64,000 nt of DNA. Source: Nitratidesulfovibrio termitidis HI1 (GTDB lineage: Bacteria > Desulfobacterota > Desulfovibrionia > Desulfovibrionales > Desulfovibrionaceae). The notes beneath the pieces were generated by a model, which was not told the origin of the DNA, made no database searches, and saw only the letters and a program-made list of their open reading frames with translations. The stretch is taken from contig NZ_KI632512.1 of assembly GCF_000504305.1 (NCBI RefSeq), positions 4,019,639-4,083,638 on the forward strand, written 5' to 3'. Below, one piece after another: positions 9,318 through 17,677 of this stretch (positions are counted from its first letter, which is position 1; each line of letters opens with the position of its first letter). A program made the position numbers and the translations under genes.

Positions 9318-10283
9318 TTGCCGATTGGCCACAATGCTTACCTGATCGGACAGAAGATGTTCTGGAGTTTTTCCCTTACCCTCGCGGAATCCACCGCATG
9401 GCACACCCACGACGTGTACGAGTTCGTGCTGTGCCGTTCCGGCAGCGGCCTGCTGTTGCTGGACAGCGGTGAGGTGGTACTGGCAAAGGGGCGTACCGTG
9501 CTGGTGGCTCCGCGCGTGCGGCATCGCTATGTCTTTGGCCGGGGCGAATCCGTCGGGCTGAAAGTGGTGTGCCTGACCCAGGGGGACATGGCCACCCAGC
9601 TTTCCCCCGCGCAGGTTGCCGCCCTCATGGCGCCGCAACCGACGGGCTGTTCCATGGTGGAACACCATGCCGACGCCGCCCGGTTGTGGGATACGGCGGA
9701 CATGATCCCCGACGGCATCGGACGGGACGAAGGGGTGGACGTGCCGGTGGCGTGGGGGGCCATCGGCCTGCTGTTGGCCTTTCACGTGCGGGACATGCAG
9801 GCGGGTGGCGATGCCAGGGCACGCCACAACGACGCCATGCGCGGGGTGCGCGGCTGGCTGGATGCCCATCTGGCCCAGCCGGTGGACCTGGATGGACTGG
9901 CTGCCCGGTTCGGCCTGTCGCGCAGCCTGCTGACGCGCGAATTCCGGCGCCATGCGGGCGCCAGCGTGGTGGAATACGTGAACACCCGCCGTCTGGAAAA
10001 GGCCGGGGGCGAACTGGCGGAATCGGACCGGGGCATCGCCGAGGTGGCGCTGCGTTGCGGCTTTGCAAGCCTGCCCAATTTCTATCGCCGGTTCCGGGCG
10101 CTGTACGGAGTGACCCCTGCGGAGTTCCGGCGGGTTGTCGCCGAGAATGCCGGTTTTGGTGCCGGGGGCAATGGGGGTGTCGCGCCAACGGTGCGGCCAG
10201 CCGTGCGGCCAGCCGTGCGGGCAGCCGTGCGGTCAGACGTGCGGCCAGACGCAGGGGTGGGCCCGGAGGCGGGCAGGGGGTGA
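9318..10283 (+). CDS. AraC family transcriptional regulator with cupin sensor domain
   Basis: A 321-aa DNA-binding regulator. Residues about 15-90 form an AraC-type cupin (WHTHDVYEFVL..SGSG, DSGEVVLAKGRTVLVAP) for a small effector. Residues about 175-275 contain the paired helix-turn-helix of the AraC/XylS family (LDGLAARFGLSRSLLTREFRR and IAEVALRCGFASLPNFYRRF, then GVTPAEFRR). TTG at 9318 is chosen as start because AGGGAG lies 4 bp before it; the next Met is 13 codons later. The C-terminal 20 residues are a VRPA/VRPD repeat encoded by a 12-bp tandem array, so the protein end is probably disordered and length-variable. Regulated genes are unknown; the divergent PAS gene and downstream gpt are candidates. 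Confidence 0.85.
   Translation: MPIGHNAYLIGQKMFWSFSLTLAESTAWHTHDVYEFVLCRSGSGLLLLDSGEVVLAKGRTVLVAPRVRHRYVFGRGESVGLKVVCLTQGDMATQLSPAQVAALMAPQPTGCSMVEHHADAARLWDTADMIPDGIGRDEGVDVPVAWGAIGLLLAFHVRDMQAGGDARARHNDAMRGVRGWLDAHLAQPVDLDGLAARFGLSRSLLTREFRRHAGASVVEYVNTRRLEKAGGELAESDRGIAEVALRCGFASLPNFYRRFRALYGVTPAEFRRVVAENAGFGAGGNGGVAPTVRPAVRPAVRAAVRSDVRPDAGVGPEAGRG
10191..10250. repeat. 12-bp tandem repeat inside the AraC gene tail (5 units)
   Basis: Five in-frame copies of GTGCGGCCAGCC-like sequence (the first two identical), translated as a Val-Arg-Pro-Ala type repeat at the C-terminus of the AraC regulator. Confidence 0.9.
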
Positions 10284-10505
10284 GCCGGGGGCAGGTCTGG
10301 ACAGGTCCCAATTGGGTCCCAGGAAATCCAGCCGGACTTCAGTCGGGCTCCCGGCAGGTCCGCGTCGACCACGCCCCGGCCAGGGTAAGCGCTTGACAGC
10401 AGGGGCGGGGCAGGGCAAGGGAGGCGTCACCCGCAACGGGAGCCGGAAGACGCGCCGCATGGCAGGCCGCGTCCGCCCCGACTCCGCAACCCGCAGGAAC
10501 CCCAC

Positions 10506-10997
10506 GTGCGCACCGCAGACTCCTACCGCAAGGTCTTTCCCGTCACCTGGGAACAGCTTCACCGCGACGCCAAGGCGCTGTCGTGGCGGCTGCTGGAGAA
10601 AGGGCCCTGGAAAGGCATCATCGCCATCACCCGCGGGGGCCTGGTGCCCGCCGCCATCATCGCCCGTGAAGTGGGGGTGCACCTCATCGATACGGTGTGC
10701 ATCACCAGCTACAAGTGGCAGGATCAGTCCAGCCGCCTGGAAGTGCTGAAGGGCGTGCAGGGCGACGGCGCGGGCTGGCTGATGGTGGACGACCTGGTGG
10801 ACACCGGCCGCACGGCCAAGGCGGTGCGGGAAATGCTGCCCAAGGCCCACTTCGCCACCGTGTACGCCAAGCCCGAGGGACGCCCCCTGGTGGACACCTA
10901 CATCACCGAAGTCAGCCAGGATACATGGATTCTTTTTCCGTGGGACTCGGAGGTGCAGTACGTGCAGCCCCTTGTCAACCAGCGGGAAGCGGGCTAA
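10506..10997 (+). CDS. gpt: Xanthine/guanine phosphoribosyltransferase
   Basis: Purine salvage enzyme that joins xanthine or guanine (less so hypoxanthine) to PRPP. The 163-aa product carries the PRPP-binding loop as [12 protein letters not shown] (about residues 95-106) and the type I PRTase features [10 protein letters not shown] and, near the C-terminus, DTWILFPWD, which matches the Gpt-specific base-binding end. Length is close to E. coli Gpt (152 aa). GTG at 10506 is the start; AGG lies 10 bp upstream. It directly precedes a Bmp-type nucleoside ABC transporter operon, which suggests uptake and salvage of purines are linked. No purine riboswitch could be recognised upstream. Confidence 0.88.
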   Translation: MRTADSYRKVFPVTWEQLHRDAKALSWRLLEKGPWKGIIAITRGGLVPAAIIAREVGVHLIDTVCITSYKWQDQSSRLEVLKGVQGDGAGWLMVDDLVDTGRTAKAVREMLPKAHFATVYAKPEGRPLVDTYITEVSQDTWILFPWDSEVQYVQPLVNQREAG

Positions 10998-11132
10998 AAA
11001 TCATTTTTTCCGCATCAGCGCTGGCCTGCTGCCCGCAAGGCGTCGGGCCGCGGTCTTTTGTACTTTGGCGGACGGGTGTTCCCGTTCGCAGCCGTATACC
11101 GTTCCATTCACCAAGCCCCGAGGAGGCTCCCG

Positions 11133-12290
11133 ATGCGCAAATCCGTATCCGCGATGTTGCTGGTTGCCGCCATGTTGCTCATGGCCGCGCTGACCGGCTG
11201 CGGCGAAGACAAGAAGCCTGCCGAGGCCCCCAAGGCCGAGCAGAAGCCCGCCGCCGCCGCGCCCGCCCCGGCTGCCGCACCGGCACCCGCTCCTGTGAAG
11301 GAAATGCAGGTCGGCTTCGTCTACGTTTCGCCCGTGGGCGACGTGGGCTGGTCGTGGGCCCATGACCAGGCCCGCAAGGCCATCGCGGAAATGCCCGGCG
11401 TGACCACCTCGTTCGTGGAATCGGTGCCCGAAGGGGCCGACGCCGAACGCGTCATCCAGAACATGGCGCGCAAGGGTTTCGACATCATCTTCACCACCAG
11501 CTTCGGGTACATGGACCCCACGCTGAAGGTGGCGGAGCAGTTCCCCAACATTACCTTCATGCATTGCTCGGGCTACAAGACCGCGCCCAACATGAGCAAC
11601 TACTTTGGCCGCATGTACCAGGCCCGCTACCTGACCGGCATGGTGGCCGGCGCCATGACCAGGTCGAACATCCTCGGCTACGTGGCTGCCTTCCCCATCC
11701 CCGAGGTGATTCGCGGCATCAACGCCTACACCCTGGGCGTGCGCGCCGTGAACCCCAAGGCCGAAGTGCGCGTGGTGTGGACCAAGACCTGGTACGACCC
11801 CGCCACCGAAAAGGAAGCCGCCAAGAGCCTGCTGGACGTGGGCGCAGACGTCATCGCCCAGCATCAGGATTCCCCCGGCCCGCAGGAAGCGGCCCAGGAA
11901 CGCGGCGTGTACTCCGTGGGCTACAACTCGGACATGAGCCACTTCGCCCCCAAGTCGCTGCTGACCTCCGCCGTGTGGAACTGGACCCCGTTCTACAAGG
12001 ACGTGGTGGAAAAGGTCCGCAAGGGTGAATGGAAGTCCGGTGCGTTCTGGCCCGGCATGGAAAGCGGCATCGTGGGCATCGCCCCCTACGGCGACATGGT
12101 GCCGCAGGACGTGCGTTCCAAGGTGGACGCGCGCAAGGCCGAGATCGTGGCGGGCGCCTACAAGGTGTTCTCCGGCCCGGTCAAGGACCAGAACGGCGCC
12201 GTGCGCGTACCCGAAGGCCAGGTGCTTTCCGATCAGGACATGCTGGGCATGACCTGGTTCGTGGAAGGCGTGGTCGGTTCCACCCAGTAG
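11133..12290 (+). CDS. Bmp/PnrA family nucleoside-binding lipoprotein (ABC transporter)
   Basis: Periplasmic substrate-binding lipoprotein, 385 aa. A signal sequence of 22 residues ends in a lipobox (ALTGC, lipidated Cys23), followed by an Ala/Pro-rich spacer (about 28-60) and a Bmp domain (VGFVYVSPVGDVGWSW, FTTSFGYMD, QHQDSPGPQEAA, GYNSDMS). Bmp/PnrA proteins bind purine nucleosides; the ligand of this one is inferred from family and from the neighbouring gpt. ATG at 11133 follows a strong GAGGAGG ribosome site. It is the first gene of a four-gene transporter operon (binding protein, two permeases, ATPase). Confidence 0.88.
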   Translation: MRKSVSAMLLVAAMLLMAALTGCGEDKKPAEAPKAEQKPAAAAPAPAAAPAPAPVKEMQVGFVYVSPVGDVGWSWAHDQARKAIAEMPGVTTSFVESVPEGADAERVIQNMARKGFDIIFTTSFGYMDPTLKVAEQFPNITFMHCSGYKTAPNMSNYFGRMYQARYLTGMVAGAMTRSNILGYVAAFPIPEVIRGINAYTLGVRAVNPKAEVRVVWTKTWYDPATEKEAAKSLLDVGADVIAQHQDSPGPQEAAQERGVYSVGYNSDMSHFAPKSLLTSAVWNWTPFYKDVVEKVRKGEWKSGAFWPGMESGIVGIAPYGDMVPQDVRSKVDARKAEIVAGAYKVFSGPVKDQNGAVRVPEGQVLSDQDMLGMTWFVEGVVGSTQ

Positions 12291-12318
12291 CCGCGCCAAG
12301 AACCGGAGCCCCCTGTCC

Positions 12319-13392
12319 ATGTTCCTACCCAGAGTCGTGAAACGGCAGGAGCCCCTTCAGTGGGGCTCCTTTTTCATTTTCGCGGTGGCCCTTGTCGTAT
12401 CGCTGGGGGTCAGCTGCGCGTTGCTCGCCGTGCATGGCAAGCCGCCGCTGAAGGCGCTGGCGGTCCTGTGGTCGGGCGGTTTCGGCGGTCCCTTCGCGCT
12501 GGAAGACACGCTGCTCAAATCCATCCCCATCTTCCTGTGCTCGCTGGGGGTGGCGGTGTCGTTCCGCATGCAGGTGTGGAACATCGGCGCGGAAGGGCAG
12601 TTCGCCCTGGGCGCCGTGGGCGCCACGTGGGCGGTGCTGGCCTTTCCGGGCCTGCCCATGTGGGCCATGATGCCGGTGATGTTCCTGTGCGCCGCCGTGG
12701 CGGGCGGGCTGTGGGCGGCGGTGCCCGCCGTGCTGCGCCTGCGCTTCGGCATGAACGAGATCATCTCCACGCTGATGTTCAACTACATCGGCATCCTGTT
12801 TCTGCAATTTCTTGTCTATGGCGTGTGGAAGGACCCGACCAGCTTCGGCTTTCCCATGACGCCCATCTTTCCCAAGGCCGCCATCATCGGCCCCATAGCC
12901 CCGGCCACCCTGGGACGGGTGCACTGGGGCCTTGCGGTGTGCGCGGGCGTGGCCGTGTTGCTGGCCGTGTTCCTGAAGCGCACCCGCCTCGGTTTCGAAC
13001 TGCTGGCCGGGGGCGAAAACCCCCGCGCCGCGCGCTATGCCCGCATGCCCTACAACCTGCTGGTGCTGCTGGTCATGTCGCTGTGCGGCGCGCTGGCTGG
13101 CTTTGCCGGGTGCATCGAAACGTCGGCCACGGTAAACCGCCTGCAACCCAGCATCATGGTGGGCTACGGGTACACCGCCATCGTGGTGGCCTGGCTGTCG
13201 CGCCTGCGGGTCAGTTCCATCGCCTGTTTCGCCTTTCTGCTGGCGGGGCTGCGCGTGGGCGTGGAGCATCTGCAACTGGACTTGCAGGTGCCCGCCGCCT
13301 TCGGGGGCATTCTTGAAGGCATGATCCTGCTTTCGGTGCTGGCCGGGCAGTTCTTCGACCACTACCGCTTCACGCTGAAGGGGAGGAGCTAG
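12319..13392 (+). CDS. Nucleoside ABC transporter permease 1
   Basis: Inner-membrane permease of the branched-chain/ribose-type family (BPD_transp_2), 357 aa with about nine hydrophobic helices; the first covers residues 17-38. Motifs include AEGQFALGAVGA and GENPRAARYARM, the conserved cytoplasmic loop that contacts the ATPase. It starts 29 bp after the binding-protein gene. A 9-bp perfect hairpin followed by TTTT lies inside codons 10-18 (see 12347-12374). It pairs with permease 2 and the double ATPase downstream to form a nucleoside importer of the YufPQ/BmpC type. Confidence 0.88.
   Translation: MFLPRVVKRQEPLQWGSFFIFAVALVVSLGVSCALLAVHGKPPLKALAVLWSGGFGGPFALEDTLLKSIPIFLCSLGVAVSFRMQVWNIGAEGQFALGAVGATWAVLAFPGLPMWAMMPVMFLCAAVAGGLWAAVPAVLRLRFGMNEIISTLMFNYIGILFLQFLVYGVWKDPTSFGFPMTPIFPKAAIIGPIAPATLGRVHWGLAVCAGVAVLLAVFLKRTRLGFELLAGGENPRAARYARMPYNLLVLLVMSLCGALAGFAGCIETSATVNRLQPSIMVGYGYTAIVVAWLSRLRVSSIACFAFLLAGLRVGVEHLQLDLQVPAAFGGILEGMILLSVLAGQFFDHYRFTLKGRS
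12347..12374 (+). terminator. Terminator-like hairpin within the 5' coding end of permease 1
   Basis: Perfect 9-bp GC-rich stem AGGAGCCCC / GGGGCTCCT with a 6-nt loop (TTCAGT) followed by TTTTCATTTT. It starts 57 bp after the Bmp lipoprotein stop codon but 28 bp inside the permease reading frame, and no later start codon precedes the first membrane helix. It has all features of an intrinsic terminator and could reduce permease and ATPase transcripts relative to the binding protein. Confidence 0.65.
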
Positions 13393-13393
13393 C

Positions 13394-14320
13394 ATGGACA
13401 TGGATACCGCGCTGCTGCTCTCCATCCTGGCCGCCACCGTGCAGTCGGGCACGCCCATCCTGTACGCCACCCTGGGCGAGATGTTCACCGAACGCTCCGG
13501 CGTGCTGAACCTGGGCGTGGAGGGCATGATGATCGTGGGGGCGTTCACCGGGTTTCTGACCACCCATCTCACCGGAAGCCCGTGGGCCGGGGTGCTGGCC
13601 GCCGGGCTGTGCGGGGGCGGACTTTCGCTGCTGCACGGGGTGGTCTGCCTGATCTTTCAGGGCAACCAGGTGGTGTCCGGCCTTGCGCTGACCATCCTGG
13701 GGCTGGGGCTGGCCGACTTTCTGGGCACGCCGTACGTGGGCATCACCACCACCGGCTTCCAGGCCTTCGCCGTGCCGGTGCTGTCGGACATTCCCGTACT
13801 GGGCGCCATCTTTTTCCGGCACGACGCGCTGGTCTACCTGTCGTACCTGTTGCCGCCGCTGTTCTGGCTGTTCATGGCCCGCACCCGTCCGGGGCTGGCC
13901 CTGCGCGCCGCCGGGGAACACCCCGCAGCCGCATCCGCCGCCGGGCTTTCGCCGGTGCGCATCCGCTGGTGCGGCATCTTCACGGGCGGTTTTCTGGCCG
14001 GTATCGGCGGGGCCTACCTGTCGCTGGCCTACACCCACCTGTGGACCAACAACATGACTTCGGGGCGCGGCTGGATTGCCGTGGCGCTGGTCATCTTCGC
14101 CTTCTGGCGGCCTGGCCGCGCCGTGTTCGGCGCGTACCTGTTCGGCGGGGTGATGGCCCTGCAACTGCGCTTGCAGGCCATGGGGGCCAACCTGCCTTCG
14201 TCGCTGATGCTCATGCTGCCCTACGCGCTGACCGTGCTGGTGCTGCTGGCCTCGTCGGCGCGCGGTGGCGGGCGCGCCGCGCCCGCCGCGCTGGGCGTGA
14301 ACATCGAGCCCGAGGAATGA
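13394..14320 (+). CDS. Nucleoside ABC transporter permease 2
   Basis: Second inner-membrane permease of the same family, 308 aa, about eight hydrophobic segments. It carries the recognisable TLGEMFTERSGVLNLGVEGMM segment near the N-terminus (usual in the YufQ-like subunit) and GEHPAAASAAGLSP, the ATPase-contact loop. The ATG is one base after the TAG of permease 1 and is preceded by GGGGAGGAG, so the two are translationally linked. The ATPase gene follows after 4 bp. Role: forms the membrane channel with permease 1. Confidence 0.88.
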   Translation: MDMDTALLLSILAATVQSGTPILYATLGEMFTERSGVLNLGVEGMMIVGAFTGFLTTHLTGSPWAGVLAAGLCGGGLSLLHGVVCLIFQGNQVVSGLALTILGLGLADFLGTPYVGITTTGFQAFAVPVLSDIPVLGAIFFRHDALVYLSYLLPPLFWLFMARTRPGLALRAAGEHPAAASAAGLSPVRIRWCGIFTGGFLAGIGGAYLSLAYTHLWTNNMTSGRGWIAVALVIFAFWRPGRAVFGAYLFGGVMALQLRLQAMGANLPSSLMLMLPYALTVLVLLASSARGGGRAAPAALGVNIEPEE

Positions 14321-14324
14321 TGCC

Positions 14325-15965
14325 ATGAGCGATACGCCGCATACCCCCGCCGCCGTGGCACGGAAAACGCCCCGGCGCGCCCGCGAGGCGCACGCCCACC
14401 TGCCGCCCGTGGTGCGCCTGGACGGCATCTGCAAGTCGTTCGGCAAGGTGCGCGCCAACCACGACATCACGCTGGACATCCGCCCCGGCTGCATCAAGGC
14501 CCTGCTTGGCGAGAACGGTGCGGGCAAGTCCACCCTCATGTCCATTCTGGCAGGCAAGCTGCGCCAGGATGCAGGTTCCATCATGGTGGACGGCGCGCCC
14601 ACGGTGTTCGCTTCGCCGCGTGACGCCCTGCGCGCGGGCATCGGCATGGTCTACCAGCACTTCATGCTGGTGGATTCCATGACCGTGGCCGAAAACGTGC
14701 TGCTGGGCCAGTCACCCGACATGGTGCTGCGGCCCGCCCGCATGCGCGACGAGGTTGCCGCCTTGGCCGAACGCTACGGCCTGGCAGTTGACCCGGCGGC
14801 CCGCGTGGGCGGCCTGTCCATGGGCGAACGGCAGCGGGTGGAAATCCTGAAGCTGCTGTACCGCGACAGCCGCGTGTTGATCCTGGACGAACCGACGGCG
14901 GTGCTCACCCCGCACGAGACGGACCAGTTGTTCGAGGCCATGTGGCGCATGGCCGACCAGGGCAAGGCGCTGGTGTTCATCAGCCACAAGTTGCAGGAAG
15001 TGCTGACCGTGGCCGACGAGATCGCCATCCTGCGCCGGGGCGAGGTGGTGGACGAGTTCAGCGAGGCCGACGTGCCCAACCAGACCGTGCTGGCCAACCG
15101 CATGGTGGGGCGCGACGTGGTGTTGCAGGTGGACGCCAAGCGGCTGACCCCGGTGGACACCGTGCTGTCCGTCGAGCATCTTTCCGGTCCCGGTCTTTCC
15201 GACGTCTCGCTGGAGGTGCGGCGCGGCGAGATCGTGGCCATCGCCGGGGTGGCGGGCAACGGGCAGAAGGAACTGGTGGAAGCCATCTGCGGCCTGAACC
15301 GTCCCGAAGCGGGCGAGGTGCGCATCCTTGGCCGCCCGTGGCGCGAATTCTTTGCCGGGCCTCCCGGCAGGCGCGGGCTGGCCTACATCCCCGAGGACCG
15401 GCAGGGGCTGGCCACCTGCCGCCATCTGGACCTTGTGGACAACTTTCTGCTGACCACGCGCAACCTGTTCGCCAAGGGCGTGTTCCTGGACCGCACCGAG
15501 GCCACCAACGCCGTGAAGCGGGTGGTGTGGGAATACAACGTGCAGCCCGGCGACATCACCGCGCCCGCGCGGGCGCTTTCGGGCGGCAACCTGCAGAAGC
15601 TGGTCATAGGACGCGAGTTCTTCCGCAAGCCGGAAGTCATCGTGGCCGAAAACCCCACCCAGGGGCTGGACATTTCCGCCACCGAGGAAGTGTGGGGCAG
15701 GCTGCTGGAGGCGCGTTCCACCGCCGGGGTGCTGCTGGTCACCGGCGACCTGAACGAGGCGCTGGAACTGGCCGACCGCATCGCCGTGATGTACCGGGGC
15801 CGGTTCATCGACGCGTTCGACAAGGACGACGCCGCCAAGGTGCAGGCCATCGGCCTGATGATGGCCGGGGTGCGCCCGAATGAGGCTGGCGAGGCAGGCG
15901 AGGCTGGCGGGCCAGAAGGGGCAGGCAAGCCTGTCGAGCCGGACATGGCGGAAACGCGGGCGTAG
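14325..15965 (+). CDS. Nucleoside ABC transporter ATP-binding protein (two ATPase domains)
   Basis: Cytoplasmic energy-coupling subunit of 546 aa with two fused ABC domains, as in ribose/nucleoside importers (RbsA/YufO). Domain 1 (about 28-265) has Walker A GENGAGKST, signature LSMGERQRVE and Walker B VLILDEPT. Domain 2 (about 275-510) has a degenerate Walker A (GVAGNGQKE), signature LSGGNLQKL and an altered Walker B (VIVAENPTQGLD), usual for this subfamily. The first 27 residues and the last 30 (Gly/Ala/Glu repeat NEAGEAGEAG) are low-complexity additions. It ends the operon, followed by a strong terminator. Confidence 0.9.
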   Translation: MSDTPHTPAAVARKTPRRAREAHAHLPPVVRLDGICKSFGKVRANHDITLDIRPGCIKALLGENGAGKSTLMSILAGKLRQDAGSIMVDGAPTVFASPRDALRAGIGMVYQHFMLVDSMTVAENVLLGQSPDMVLRPARMRDEVAALAERYGLAVDPAARVGGLSMGERQRVEILKLLYRDSRVLILDEPTAVLTPHETDQLFEAMWRMADQGKALVFISHKLQEVLTVADEIAILRRGEVVDEFSEADVPNQTVLANRMVGRDVVLQVDAKRLTPVDTVLSVEHLSGPGLSDVSLEVRRGEIVAIAGVAGNGQKELVEAICGLNRPEAGEVRILGRPWREFFAGPPGRRGLAYIPEDRQGLATCRHLDLVDNFLLTTRNLFAKGVFLDRTEATNAVKRVVWEYNVQPGDITAPARALSGGNLQKLVIGREFFRKPEVIVAENPTQGLDISATEEVWGRLLEARSTAGVLLVTGDLNEALELADRIAVMYRGRFIDAFDKDDAAKVQAIGLMMAGVRPNEAGEAGEAGGPEGAGKPVEPDMAETRA

Positions 15966-15991
15966 ACTGCGCGTACGAATGAAGTCAATGC

Positions 15992-16032
15992 AACGGCGGG
16001 CCATCCCAGTGGGGTGGCCCGCCGTTTCTTTA
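15992..16032 (+). terminator. Terminator of the nucleoside transporter operon
   Basis: A 16-bp stem with one G-U pair (AACGGCGGGCCATCCC / GGGGTGGCCCGCCGTT), loop AGT, followed by TCTTTATT. Confidence 0.9.
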
Positions 16033-16075
16033 TTGATGCAGCAGGATAAGGTGGCTGTGTGCAGATGCCGTGCGT

Positions 16076-16393
16076 CTAGTTGGCGCAGCCGCAACCGCCG
16101 CCGTTCCCGCCGCCGCATCCATCCGGCTTGGGGGCGACGCCGCTGGCGCAGGCGCAACCGGACGCGGGAGTGGCGGCAGTGCCTGCGCAGCCGCAGCCCG
16201 TGGCGGCCCCGGCCCCTGCGTTGCGCGGGGTGCTGGTGAACGGGCTGCCCGCGCGCAGTTTGGGAGTTGCGGCGGACATCATCCGGGTACCCTGGCCGCC
16301 GCAGGCAGGGCAGGCGCAGGTTTCGGCATCACGGGCGCACAGTTCCTCGAATACGGCGCCGCATACCTGGCAGGAAAATTCGTACATGGGCAT
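16076..16393 (-). CDS. FmdB family zinc-ribbon protein
   Basis: Small 105-aa protein. Residues 1-40 match the FmdB zinc ribbon: MYEFSCQVCG..FEEL, then CPACG, with paired CxxC motifs. The remainder is Gly/Ala-rich and contains a Cys-rich end (GCGCAGTAA, GCACAS, CGGGNGGGCGC), giving an unusually high total Cys content. FmdB proteins are named from the formamidase operon, where they were proposed as regulators, but no general function is established. The ATG at 16393 has AAGGT upstream; MYEF at 16387 is an alternative start. It converges with the transporter operon terminator. Confidence 0.82.
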   Translation of the reverse strand: MPMYEFSCQVCGAVFEELCARDAETCACPACGGQGTRMMSAATPKLRAGSPFTSTPRNAGAGAATGCGCAGTAATPASGCACASGVAPKPDGCGGGNGGGCGCAN

Positions 16394-16750
16394 GTGTGTG
16401 ACCTTTGCGTGCCGACCGGCTTTCGACCGGTCGTGATGTGTGGTTGCGGTTGTAAGCAGCCGCTGAACGCGCTATTGATAGAATGCGCAAACACTCCCGC
16501 GCGGGGGCGTCGGCATCCATGAGCCCGTCCATGAGCCCATTATAAACATGGACCGCGTGCCGCCCGGCGGGAAATCGACCCTGCGGCGTCCCCTTGGCCT
16601 GGCGCTTCAATAATCATTTCGCGCCGGGACGCAAGCCGTGGCGCAAGCGTTGCGCCGCACCGGCGTCAGCATCCCCTCCCAACCCCCGACCGGCATGCCG
16701 GTTGCGGCGCCAAGGCCGCCCCGTGCACGTCGGCAGCAAAGGAGCACGAC
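16394..16750. other. Divergent intergenic region, no gene seen
   Basis: 357 bp between the FmdB gene (minus) and the PfpI gene (plus). It holds a short inverted repeat around TCGACCGGTCG near 16425 and the duplicated word CATGAGCCC near 16518-16540, but no convincing promoter or small gene. Confidence 0.5.
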
Positions 16751-17338
16751 ATGGCAGTGAAGAAGATTCTGTTCCTGGTGGGCGATTTCGTGGAAGACTA
16801 CGAAGTCATGGTGCCGTTCCAGATGCTGCTCATGGTGGGCCACGACGTGCACGCGGTATGCCCCGGCAAGAAGGCGGGGCAGCAGGTGCGCACGGCGGTG
16901 CACGACTTCGAGGGCGACCAGACCTATTCAGAAAAGCCGGGCCACAATTTTACCCTGAATGCCGACTTCGACGCCGTGAACACGGCGAACTACGACGCGC
17001 TGGTGATTCCCGGCGGTCGCGCCCCGGAATACATCCGCCTGAACCCGCGCGTGGTCGAGATCGTGCGCGAGATGGCGGCGGCCAAGAAGCCGATAGCCTC
17101 GATATGCCATGGGCCGCAGTTGCTGGTAACGGCGGGCGTGGTCAAAGGGCTGACCTGCACCGCGTACCCCGCCGTGAAGCCGGACATCGAGGACGCAGGC
17201 GGCACGTGGTGCGAGGTGAATGACACGTTCACCAATGCCTGCGTGGACGGCAATATTGTCACCGCGCCCGCGTGGCCCGCGCACCCCGAGTGGATGCGCA
17301 AGTTTCTTGGGGTGCTTGGTTCGCGCATCGAACCGTAG
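16751..17338 (+). CDS. DJ-1/PfpI family protein
   Basis: A 195-aa class I glutamine-amidotransferase-like protein. It has the family's acidic residue near position 16-18 (DFVEDYE), the nucleophile elbow ICHGPQLL with Cys at about residue 118 followed by His, and [12 protein letters not shown]. PfpI/YhbO/DJ-1 members act as stress-related chaperones, deglycases or proteases; which activity applies here is not determinable. AAAGGAG lies 6 bp upstream of the ATG. It is monocistronic; the large palindromic element at 17357 follows. Confidence 0.9.
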   Translation: MAVKKILFLVGDFVEDYEVMVPFQMLLMVGHDVHAVCPGKKAGQQVRTAVHDFEGDQTYSEKPGHNFTLNADFDAVNTANYDALVIPGGRAPEYIRLNPRVVEIVREMAAAKKPIASICHGPQLLVTAGVVKGLTCTAYPAVKPDIEDAGGTWCEVNDTFTNACVDGNIVTAPAWPAHPEWMRKFLGVLGSRIEP

Positions 17339-17356
17339 GGGACTGCCCCAAATTGC

Positions 17357-17563
17357 CTTTTTGCCCGTTGGCTGCGTCAAACTTCGCCTGCCATGGCTCT
17401 GCTGTCCTTATCCGTAAAGTTCGCTACGCTCACTTAACGGCTAAGGCTCGGTCGAATACCAAAGAGCGCGTTGCGGTCCTCATCCGTAATGGCTCGAGGA
17501 CTCGCCAACGGCTGAGGCATATTCCTTCATGGCAGGCTCGTTTTCCTCGCCAGCGAACAAAAA
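17357..17563. repeat. Large imperfect palindromic element, copy A
   Basis: A roughly 207-bp element whose ends are mutually inverted: 17357-17395 (CTTTTTGCCCGTTGGCTGCG... ending GCCTGCCATG) pairs with 17528-17563 (CATGGCAGGC... ending GCGAACAAAAA). Between the arms are two similar smaller hairpins: CCTTATCCGT/ACGGCTAAGG (17406-17446) and CCTCATCCGT/ACGGCTGAGG (17478-17517). The right-arm core TTCCTCGCCAGCGAACAAAA recurs with one change in copy B at 43981. It lies 18 bp downstream of the PfpI stop codon and encodes no plausible protein. Confidence 0.8.
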
Positions 17564-17612
17564 ACTGGTTTGCAAACACGCCCTAGATGCTGCCCCTGCC
17601 AACGATCGAAAC

Positions 17613-17642
17613 GCGACGTCCGGCGACCCCGCCGGACGTCGC
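17613..17642. other. Perfect 12-bp hairpin in the 5' leader of the DLH gene
   Basis: GCGACGTCCGGC / GCCGGACGTCGC with a 6-nt loop (GACCCC), 35 bp upstream of the start codon at 17678. No T-run follows, so it is more likely a leader structure or protein-binding site than a terminator. Confidence 0.7.
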
Positions 17643-17677
17643 TGCATATGGCGCATGACCGCCACCGGGGAGGCTTG

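Noticed and set aside
10400-10500. Riboswitch-like words (CCCGCAACGGGAGCC) before gpt
   Set aside because: Only short resemblance to part of the cobalamin core; other conserved parts are missing and the context does not fit.
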